Below, piece after piece: positions 24,301 to 36,300 of a stretch of 64,000 bases of DNA (positions are counted from its first letter, which is position 1; each line of letters starts with the position of its first letter). The stretch is from the NCBI RefSeq assembly GCF_047511655.1, contig NC_133397.1, positions 14,781,501 through 14,845,500 of the forward strand. Reading direction: 5' to 3'. Position numbers and translations under genes: made by a program. The notes under the pieces are model-generated. The model saw only the letters and a list, made by a program, of their open reading frames with translations, did no database searches and was not told the DNA's origin. The stretch comes from Castor canadensis. Taxonomy: Eukaryota > Chordata > Mammalia > Rodentia > Castoridae.

Positions 24301-27300
24301 CTTACTATATAATCCTATCATTATGTCTCCACCAGTCATCTCTGTATCCTTATACTTAACCTCTATTTCCAAGAGAAGCGCAAAGAAGAATAGCATGTAA
24401 TTTTCTTTATCACTTATGCCCAGGAGAAAGGAGAAAAATAGTAGGATAGTAAAATTATTAACCCTGATTATAACTTAAGTCTTCAGTAACCAAATATAGA
24501 AATCAGTGATATTTTTTTCAAGCTGGTAAAAAAAAGAAAGCAGGTACCTTTAAGTACCATAGACCATTATTTTATTGTAAGTCTCCAATAAGCCAGAAAT
24601 TATGACATGTTTATGTATATGAACTTTGTGCATTAGAAATTAGCACTTTAATTTTCTTAGGATTTTACTATCAAGAGTTAACTTAGAAGTCTCCTTTTGA
24701 GGTCAGGGTCTTTAAATATTAAATGTTCATATAATTAAATAAACCTGATTTTCCTGATTATAATCATAATATAAAATTAAGACAAAATATTATCACAGCA
24801 AAGTAAGTGAACACCATCTAAAATAATATTCCTTTCTCCCCTAGAGAAAGGTTTGGTATGTAACTTTTTGTTTACATAAACTAACAGTGTAATTGTTATT
24901 TAACTTGCATGTTCAATCACACCATACACTGTTGTGAAGTTTTACATATAACATGTATCTTGCACATTTTTTTCTATCATTAAGCAGTTACCTCATTCTG
25001 TGTTTCAGCTGCACAATGTTCCATTGAATTAATGTACTGCACTTTAGCCAAATAAAGTGTAAATAAAGCTGAATAATATTTTGCCTAATTATTAATATTT
25101 GAATTTGTTTTTCCACTTTGAAAGGGAGTTCCTGGAGTTGGAAAAGAGCAAGCATTAAAACTTATACAGACTTTGAAAGGCCAAAGTTTGCTTCAGAGGT
25201 AACTAAAAATGACTTTTTCTTCCAGTATTAGACTTTTATTTTTGTTAAACTTAATAATGAATATTACAAATGGATTATGCTTTCCTAAAAAGTTTTTATA
25301 TTTTTAAAGTATTTCATGTTTTCATTTAAAATATTTTTATTTTTATTAATTTTGAAGTTTTCCAAAGGAAGAAAGAAAATATGTGTTCTGAGCCACACTA
25401 TATTTTAAAAAATACACTATTAGCTCACTAAACACAATTAATATGGTGTCAAATGCATTTACTTATAACCAAGGGTATTTTGCCATAGGCTTATTTTATA
25501 CTGTTTGATCACCAAGTAAAAGTAAACATGACATTAAAACATCTTCATAAGCTGGGCATGGTTGTTCACACCTGTAATCCCAGGTACTGAGGAGGCAGAG
25601 ATCAGGAGGATCATGGTTAAGTCCAGCTGAGGCAAAAAGTTAGTGATACTCCTCTCTCAACAAACAAGCTGGATGTTGTGGCATGTCCTTGTCATCCCAG
25701 CTATGAAGGAGAATCATGGTCCAGGTCAGCCCAGGCAAATGTGTAAAACTCTATTTGAAAATAACTATAGCAAGAGCCAGGTGCCAGTGGCTCACACCTG
25801 TAATCCTAGCTACCCAGAAGGCAGAGATTAGGAGGTCACAGTTTGAAGCCAGGCTGGGCAACTAGTTCATGAGACCCTATCTCGAAAAAATCTATCACAA
25901 CAGAGGGCTGGTGGAGTGGCTAAGGTGTTGGCCCTGAGTTCAAACCCCAGTACCGTTTAAAAAAAAAAAAAACCTAAAGCAAAAAGTGGCTGGGAGTGTT
26001 TGCCTAACAAGTACTAGGTCCCGAGTTCACCAAAAATAAAATAATTTTACATTTAATATCTTAATATTGTATTTACATTCTATAAATTAGATGCCTGTAG
26101 CATCTAATAATTTAAAATTATTTAAATTTATTTTAAATAAAATAAAAATTGTATTTTTTATTTAAATAAAAAATTATTATTTTTAAAATAATTTACTATT
26201 TAATAAATAATTATTATTTTTAAAATAATTTATTATTTTTTATTTGAATAAATATACAGCCAGATGTGATGGCACCCGGCTGAAACTCTAGCTGCTCTGG
26301 AGGTGGAGATCAGGAGGATTGTTTTTCAGGTTGAAATAGTAAGATCCCATTTCAACCAATAAACCAGGTGTGGTGGTATGAGCTGTGACCCTATCTGTGC
26401 AGGAGGTTTAGATAGGTGGGTCACTGCAGCTGAGGGTGGCCCCCCAAAAAATTATGAAACCCTACCTGGAAAAATAAGTAAAAAAGGGCTGCAGGGATAA
26501 CTCAAGTGGTGAAGCACTTACCTAGGAAGTACAGAGCCCTGAATTTCAACCCTTATGGTGCCCCAATTTTTTTTTTAACTTCAGCCTTTGTTCTGCAGCT
26601 ACACATTTTATAATACATTAATTAGAATTATATATTATGTTATATATATATAATATATAATATATATGTGTTATATAATATATTATATTATAATACATTA
26701 ATACATATATTAATATGTATTAATGTATTATAATATAATACATTAATTAGAATTAGAATTAATTTGGGCTCTGAAGTTTGCATATTCAAACCAACTAAAA
26801 TACAGATTATGTTGAAGTTTACAAACTATGCTGTTTACTCTCCTAAAAGCATGCGAATTATCTTTACTTGCTGAAAGCAATGGTTTATAAAAGTTAATAT
26901 TGACAACAATAAGGTAGAGAATAAATCAGAAAGAAAGGAGACTAAGAGACTTAACAGCCTTGGCCCCACTAGGCTTGACATGGTGAGTGACTGCCTAATT
27001 TTTATTAGTTTAGACTAATTTTCCTTAGCTTTTAATTTTTAAGCCCTCTTATTTATCCAGAAGCAATTAATATGAATTAATATGAGTAGCAATTCTACTC
27101 AGTCTTGGTAGTAAATGAGTTAAAAGTTCCAAAAGCAAAATGATTACTCTAAGTACCATATATTACACTAAGTGGCTTAAGTGAAGGCGTGACCATAAAT
27201 GATATCTCATATCAACTGTACTCTTCCCTATAATGCTTCTCTTTCAGCTATAAGCTATTTGACAGATCTAAAACTAAAATCCACTATTGATATCGGTGGT

Positions 27301-30300
27301 CATTGTGCCAAAGCAGGAAAGAATAGGTATACTTTGTTACAGGGTGAGTAAAAGAATCATTTGAGAATTATCAAGAATAATAAAAGAAAGAAAAGCAGGC
27401 AAATACCTGACTAATTCCAAGATGTTCTTACTGAAACAGTTTCAGCAAATATGTATTTTTGGCACTATTTCATAAGGGTTTAATACTTAAAAAAATTAGA
27501 ATGGATAATTATGTTTGTTAGTCTAGACTAATTTTCCCTAGTTTTTAATTTTCAAAGCTCATTTCTTACTTATCCAGAAGCATTAACTATGAATTTTTAG
27601 GAAGTTTATACTTAGTCTTGGTAGTAAATGAGTCAGAAGTTCCAAAAGCTAAATAATTATTCTGAGTACCAGATATTACCCAGTGAACTGAAGAGATAAT
27701 TTAGATTTTTATTAAAACTTTGACTTCTGTGTGTAGAGGATCATAATTCAGAATATTCAGTGCTTTATAATTAATACCTAACTACCCTTGGCAGTTTTGT
27801 ATTAACCCAGAACTTTAGCCAAAAATGAAATTAACTTTATTTGCTAGTAATCTTACAGTAGCATACATTTTTCTTAAAATCTTTCATTAAATAAGCAATG
27901 TTGTTTTGCTATTTGTTATTTCAAATAATCTGAATTTTAAGAGTTTTTACCCAGCAGCTTAATGTTTTCATTGACTTTGTACATTACTCTTTACTCTTAT
28001 TTCTGATACAGAAAAATGTTTGTGTACACAATTCTGTTTTGTTTTATATTTGGCACACATAGAAGAGATCAAAGACATATATTCAAATCATTTGCCCTAT
28101 GTGTTAGTGCCTACCAAGCTTCTTAAAAAAGACTGAATGAATATGATTACATATACATTTATATAGATAAACACACTTCTTTTGCAGTTCTTTCACCTTT
28201 AGGGGGCACATTTAAAACTTGTGGCTGAGAACTTTCCTAGGGTAGGCCATCAAATTTATCTACCACGAAAGGGAAAATAATCTTGGCAGATAAAAGGTTA
28301 TAGAGTAGAATGACATGGTATTTTCATGACCTTCTTTTTTCTCTTTTCAAACATTTTCTATTAAAGGTTTAATCAGTGGAATGAAAGACCTTGTTACTCT
28401 ATTCCACAACCAGTAATACCTAAAAAACTGACTCATTGCTCTGTGTGTTCCCATCCAGGTAAGCAAACACAGGGAATATCTGTAGACTATTAGAGCCTGA
28501 AATCCACACTTTCATTTCCTTCTTAGTGTACATTTTCATGCCTGATAGCACTTTGAGGTTTTTTATGTAGTCTTCCCCTCAACATTGAGAACACCTTGTA
28601 GTCAGGAGTGAGTTACACATACTAGGCGCTCAATAAATGTTTCCTGAATGAAATAATGTGATGGAAATGATAAATATAGGATAATTACAATTTCAAACTA
28701 TGATAAATTTTTGATATATGAATTCATCTCAAGAAAAATGTCAAGGGAAAATGAGACTGAAACTATGGGATCAGTAATTTGCATTTATATACTTAAATGA
28801 TTCTTCGTTGTCTTATAATATGTTTTCTACTGGGCATAAGATAATGATTTAAAATTAATTTATAATGTATGCTCACTTTCATTGAATATACATTGGATCT
28901 TCGTTAGTCTTGGTGAAAAAAAGATAACATGTAGTCAGAAAGGCTTTCAGTCCCAAAAGAGATTAGGAGATCATGTTAGTTCATCTCTTAAAGGAAATTC
29001 AGCTTTATCTATGTTTCTTAATATGTTTTCATTAACACTGCTAAATTTTAAGTGAAATCATGGAAGAAAATAAATGTTCTTATAAATAAAATGCCACTTA
29101 TAGTCTTCTATTACTAAAAATTTTAGGTCATATCAAGTATTGTACTCTTCTATATTCCCGAACCATTGAAAGTTGTCACACTTTCCTTTTAAAGAAAACT
29201 ATGACCCTGCACCTGTGCTGCATCACACTCAGCTCATGTTCTGAGAATAGTTTAAAAATAGCTCTATGTGTAACTGAGCTACACACTTGGAGAGGTCATT
29301 AAGTGACATATTCTTTTAATATATTCATTAAAGAAACCATTTCTTGAATTGTTCCACTAAGTAAATACCTTTTTTTACTACCAATTGTGTTCTACTTTTC
29401 CAGCATGTAGTTACTACAAAAGCCAGGAAGTTTGTGCATTATCGATTATTATGAATTTATAATTTCAAGGTGCAAAATTAATGCTTTCAAATAGAAGAGC
29501 AATCATTTTAATGTCATGTGATAGTAATAGCTGAAGCTCCACTTACCCCAATCCAAAGAGCATACATTGTGCAATTCAACCTAAACGTACTGAAACCTTT
29601 ATGCTAGTTAGACACCGTGCTAGGAACGATTAATTTTTGAAAATTTAAACAATAGCAAAAGAATGCATCTAGAAGATAATTCCAAAAACCAGTGAAAATT
29701 ATACTTCTTTGTGTCTCCATAAAGGTTCGCCTAAGGATCACGAACGTAATGGATGCAAATTTTGTGAGCGTGATAGGTACTGTGAACCACATGACTATGA
29801 GTACCACTGTCCTTGTGAATGGCATGAGAGGCAGCTACAGGGTGTGGAGAACAATATCAAAAAGTAAGCTTTCTTAAACACTCAGGTTTTTCTGGCGTGA
29901 CCGGTATACACGCCTGTGGTTGAATTATTTCCATGTTAACTTCCCCCCACATGCCTGTGTAAGCCGCATCTCAAAAATACTCTTCTTAGTTCTGTTAAAA
30001 AAAAAAAAAGAAAAGAAAATCAACCATTTCAGAAGGTAGTGATTTAATAATTATTCAAAGAAATCTTAATGACTAGTTAAAATACATTGATTTTTTTCAT
30101 TAAGTGAGAGGAGATTGGATAAGATTATTTTATTTTTTTTGTTTTTATTGTGCTAAGTAGGGGTACATTGTGGCATTTACAGAAATTCTTCCAATGTATC
30201 AAATATATCATACTTGAATTCAGCTCCTCCATCATTCTCCTTTATCCTCCTTCCCCCCCATTCCTAGAATAGTCTCAACAGGTCTCATTTTCTCATTTAC

Positions 30301-33300
30301 ATACACGAATAGCATAAGATTATTTTAGCATCTGTCTAAAATTGCCTGATTTTGTAGTAACATATATGTAACTTATTCTCAGGAAAGCTTGCAGTTGTGA
30401 GGGATTCCCATTCCATGAGGTAATAATTAATTCAATTATGTATTAATTTCACAATATTTTAGATGTTTCAAAATTCTGATTTCTTGCTTATTTTCTCTAG
30501 GTCATTCAAGAATTCCTTTTGAACAAGAATAAATTGGGGAAGGTCATCAGGTACCAAAGACCTGATTTATTATTATTTCAGGTATCTGAAAATAAACTGT
30601 ATAATACAAAGATAGGAAGGCATAGTCACTTTGATTAGTCCTAGAGGAAGTTAAAAATTAAAACGGCTGTGGACCATCCATAAACTCAGCATTTATTTCT
30701 AATCATTGCTCCTTTGCCACTCCGTGGCCACATTATGCAGACATAAGGCAAACCACAGTTATGCTGGTTTTTAGAAGATGTCTTAAGTTACCGTCTACAG
30801 ATGTGTTGTATCCAGAGATATGTGTGTGAGGAGAGGAGCTCACAACTGGAGAGCATCAGGATCAAGTATATTCACTGTGGAAGGCAATACAGTTTTCAAA
30901 AGTACTGAGATTTGAAATTAGTAACCTACATGTAAATTTGCACAGTCTTTCATTGACTGTATGACCCAGGATATGTATTATTCTCATGCAGCCACCATGA
31001 GGGTTAAATGAGATTATGTATATTGACCCTAACATAGTTAGGGGCACAGAGTGGTTCAACAAGTAGCAAATACTTGGTGTTTACCTCTACCAACAACCAT
31101 AATAATACCACAGTAATGGCAGTCATCATTTATTAGACACATAAAAACTACTACATTTAATACCTTACATATATTCTCACTTAATCGTCACAGTCTGTAA
31201 ACCGAATTACATTAACACCATTTTATAGATGGAGAAACTGAGCCTACAATAAGTTAATAACTTAACCAGCATCCAGCAAATACTATACCAGCATTCTGGT
31301 CAAGAACCCTTACAACTTCATTATTATCTAATACTTTTTCTTTAGGAAGCTCATTATTCTTTCTGGGAATATTTTAATTAATATTGCTTTAACATTAATT
31401 CTAAAAGAAAAAAATAATATCACCTGAGAGTACTATTTGTCTCCAAGAATTTTTTTAAGTCTTGTTTTCTTTTTATTATAATTATAGAGATTCACTCTTG
31501 AAAAAATGGAGTGGCCCAATCACTATGCATCTGAGAAATTGCTGATGCTCTTGACCCGCTATGACATGATAGAAAGGAAACTTGGAAGAAAGAATTCTAG
31601 TCAACTGCAGCCAATTCGGTAATGTAACTTAAAGAATTGTTTGATGAAGACCGTGTGTTTCCATTTGAATATTTTATGATCTAAAATGTGTTAATGTCTC
31701 CAACAGTGGGATACATAGCTCTCTGTTTTCTTAAGATTTAGGAAAGGCCACCTAGAATATTAAAATCCTATGCAGGGCTCACAGTCAAGATGATATAGTA
31801 AGTTCGTGCTTTGAAATACTTTGCAACTTCAAACACATAGTAATCATAAATTATATAAACAAATAAATATAAAAAAGAGACACCCAAGTTTAACAAAACT
31901 GTTTACTGAAACAGCAAAGGAACAAAAGCTCAAAGTGAATGGGACTGAGACTGGTTTTACAGAGCCCTAGACTAGGAACAACAGCAGCATCTAAGAGGTA
32001 AGACATCAAGAAGTAAAAGAAAGATAGGGACCAAAATTGCAAGATGGAATCAGGCTTATTTCTTAAAACCCAGCAATGAGGCTAGAATTCTCTGTTCCTG
32101 TCAGGTTGGAGGTTGGGCTAAGTGATTAAAACAGTTACTAAAGCCTACTCAACAAGGACTAGAGAAAATAGAAGTGAAGACAGAGATAAAATATAAAAAA
32201 AGAAGAACAGAAGAAAAAAGCCACATCTTCTATGAAGAAATATAATAGTTCAAAACACAACAGTGTGTTGAATTCATGAATTCACTCCAGATTAGTTTTG
32301 TAAAGCAGTCACTATTCTGATAAAAGTTTTTTGAGGGTTGGGAAGGTTTTCAAAATGCTAGAAAGCTCAGTGAAATGAAGATACATATCCTTAAAAGAGA
32401 TAATGAGGAAAATGGGCAGAAACAATTTTAAATAAATGAGTATAAAAAGTGAATTATTAGAAATCTTAAAAGTTAAGAAAATTAGTTGTTTAAATAAAAA
32501 GCAGTAGATGGGACTCCAGACTGAAGTTGGTCAAAGACAGTGAGGGAATTGAAACTGTTAAGTCACACAGAAGGCAGCTTGAAGACTCAGATAAAAAATA
32601 TTTCAGAGTAGTTTTGTCTTGGAGACCAATTTAATTAAGAATGTCCAGTATATTTCTATAAGCTAAAAAGAAAGGTGGAGAAATAATTTTTGAAGCGATG
32701 CTATCTGAGCATTTTCTAAAATTTAAGACAGAAATTCTTAAATTATACTCTAAGTATAAGCACAATAAATGAAATAAATCCAGCATACTGTAGACATCAA
32801 ATGTAAAAGAAAAAAAAAATCTTAAAATGTGCCAAACCATTGAGGAAAGAATTATCAATGAATGTCAAAAACCTTAATAAAAAAATTGCAGGAAAAAGAG
32901 AATAGTCATTGTCTGAAGTATCACTCTACAGATTATTACAAAGAAAAATGGTACCGTCAAAAGTGGACTTCAGTGTAACTGAACAAGCAAGGGTTAATAA
33001 TAGGCAGTAGGGCAGAATCATGTCCCTCCTGTTATGGTAAAGTAGGAAAGACAGCATTGTCTATGTAGTATTTTTGTCAGAAATTTAGTCTGAACTTGAA
33101 TCCAATCCAAAGTGAGGAACGTTCTGCTGAACTGCCGTTCTAGACTCCCTGGAAATAAAAATGTCACAACATAAAACAAAACAAAACAAAAAGCCAGAAA
33201 GGTCTTCTGGATTAAAGGGAATTAAAGAGACATGATAATTTGAGCAAAATTTAAGCATTCTGGATTTTCTTTAAGCCAGAAATTATATTTTTAAGTACAG

Positions 33301-36300
33301 TGGGAAAATTTTAGTATGAACTCCACATTAGATAATAGCATTATCTCAGTGCTCATTTCCTGAGCATAGGGTTGTGTCATGACTGGAGGAGGTTATTGTA
33401 CGTATTCAGGGATGACATCATGAGGCATGTCTGCAGCTAACTTTCAAATGGAGAGAAGAGAAGTCAATGACCCGTGAATCCTGATGAAAGTGTGTGAGTA
33501 ATCATTATACTGTTGCAACTTTTCTAAAGGTTTGAAAATGCCCAAAATAAAAAGTTTGGAAGGGAATAGGGAAGAAAAAAGAGAAAATACAAAGGAATGA
33601 CAATCTGATAGCACACATCTTTCATAACAGTAACATATGCCGAAAAAAATATGGAGTAATACTTCAAAGTACTGACAAAATAACTGGAAACCTAGAAATT
33701 ACTAAATGTTTTTCACAGGAAAGGCATTTTCAGACATAATTAGACTAAGATTTTGCCATTCATAGATCCTCATTAAAAGTACTATTATAGGATATAGTTA
33801 AAGAAAAAAAAAGTGAAAGCGGGGGGAAGACATGGATTATGAGAAACAGTGGTCACAGAAATTGGTATGTCTAATTTAATAAATTGACTAGAAAAATAAT
33901 TATAAATATCTATGTTTAGTAATTAATAAATTACAAAGATAAACTAACATTCTAAAATATTTAGAGATTTTAAGTGATGAGTCTAAGATGTTTGATTATA
34001 TACTTCACATATTCTACTGTATCATCATCATCATGTATTAATATATTTAACCGCTAGAAGTATAATCTCTGTCATCCAAACCACACAATTAAAGTAGGAA
34101 ATTAAAACTGTGGAACCAAAAGAATACAAGAAGGAAGAAAGGGGAAGTAGCAAAGAAAAAGCTGATAACAGAAAACACAACATAAGGTTTATGAATGAAT
34201 CCAGGTATTTCAGTAATGACGATATAAGTAGATTAAACTCATCTGTTAAACACAGTGTTCTACTGGGTAACTAAACAAAGTTCAGTAGTGTATTTACAAG
34301 AAATGTGCAGAAAAATGCTACACAAAGTTTGGAAACAGATTTAAGAAAATCTAATAGGCCAGTGTTTACCAAAGTAATATAACAAGTAAATTTTAAAACC
34401 AAAATCATTAGGGAAAAGAAGAACACTGAACAATAATGAAAGGAACAATGTACTAAGAAACTCTAACAATTATAAATCTATACACCCAGCAATGAAATTA
34501 TTCTTTTGAGTAAACTGCTCAAAGACATAACTAGGCAGTAATTCCTTGTAATATTTTTATTTAAAGTAAAAATCAATGAAAGTTGAATTACTCATTCTGT
34601 ACATTGAAAATTTCCAAATAACTCATGCAATTAGACCTCAATAAATGAATTTTTTTTTTTAGAATTGTTAAGCCCCGAATCAGAAATGGAATTCATTGCT
34701 TTGAAATAGAATGGGAAAAGCCTGGTATGTATCCACTGTAAGCAAATGTTTCATTTACAACTTTTGACCATATATGTATAGTAAACATTGTGCACATATA
34801 GAAAATACTTGTGAAATGTAAAGGAAAAACTTACCATCAATAATATTTTAAATAGACCTGGACTAATAGTATGATAAACTTTAAGTGATTTTATTTTAAT
34901 GTATTTGACATTTGTTTTGTAATGTTTGAGAAAATAATACCAAAATAATTTTGATTTATATGTCTTAAGAAAATGCTTCTTCACATGATCTAAACATCAG
35001 ATTTCATGTGTAGCTGATTCTAAAGCAATTGAAGTTGTTCAGTGGTAGATGGGTTATTCTTCCTCTCGCTTTCTTAGAATTCATGGGAATTTATAATTGT
35101 CAAAGTACCTTTTGCCACATAGAGAGATATTGTGAACTCTGAGTTAACTTCCAAAATAGAGGCAAGTACAGATAATTTAAAAAGGAAAATAATCCTTTTC
35201 CAATGTTTGGCATTGGAATCAGAATGATTATCTAAATCATTCTGATTTAGATAAATGAAAGTATAGATTTTTTCAATAAAAATTTAACTGTGGGAAACTG
35301 AAGAATAAAATCAATGAATTAGATAAACCATTCTAAGCTATTATAAGAGGATAGAAGGCTAAAGAATTTTGAAAATTATTTAGGAACAGTTCTACCAACT
35401 AATACATCTTTAGGAAAGAAAGCGATCCTAACCCAGTTTGACAGTGCATCTCCCTGTCTGAAACTGAAGATCTGGTACTCACTTTTACTCATCCTATAGG
35501 AACTATCTTTTAAGGAAGGAAATGTATCCCAAGCTAGTGTAAGACACCTGTTTTAAGATCACCTGTTTTCTGTTTTTCTGCTTTACACATTTCAATATTT
35601 TTGTTGTAATTTGGCTTTTCATACAGTTTTGCCCACATATAGAATAAACACCAAAATCTAGTCAAATATATTGTGTTGTAAATTTCCGTATGGCATTCTC
35701 TTGTATATTTATCAGCTGCTCATAAATTCAGTAAGACTGGGAATATCTTCAAGAGATTGATAAAACAGGTTTGGGGGTATAGCTCAATATTAGAGTACTG
35801 TCTAGCATTCATGAGGTCCTGGGTTCACGCTCAAAATCTTAAAGAAGTGGGAGGAGATTAATAAAATTTGAAACTGCAATCTGGAAAATCATAATATTTT
35901 TGATGACCCTTTCAATTCTATTCTTTTCAGAAGCTATCACTAAAGAAAGCTGTTGTCAAAGTCCTAGCAAACAACTATTCCCTTTCTTATCTAGAATTTC
36001 AGCACTTATTACACTTGAAATTAAAACCACCACCTTTATCCAAAGAAGGCTTTCTATACTCAAAGCTGCTGCTGCCATCGCTAAAACAAAAGAATTTAAA
36101 ATTCTAATGTAAATGGAATCTCTTTCCAGTACTTGTCAGGCAAAAGAAATTCTCTATTAGTATCGATAGTTTTAGAAAAGAAATGCAACAAAGCAAGATT
36201 TGCAATGAATTATCTGCTTATGGATGACTTGGTTACCTAGAAAAATTGATTTTTACAATCTGTAATTAAGGCTGCTTTACTGTATTTTTAATCTTTTAGA

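Larger units (their letters stand above)
25199..28366. other. GEN1 intron 6, repeat-dense
   Basis: Holds three SINE composites (25551-26040 and 26259-26564), AT-rich direct repeats (26095-26250), a perfect AT inverted repeat (26681-26740) and a dispersed intronic duplication (27003-27175 with 27513-27690). No exon recognised. Confidence 0.7.

Noticed and set aside
35931-36112. Possible extra GEN1 exon after ttttcag in intron 12
   Set aside because: The in-phase frame ends in a stop at 36112 and matches nothing in human GEN1; exon 12 joins exon 13 cleanly without it.
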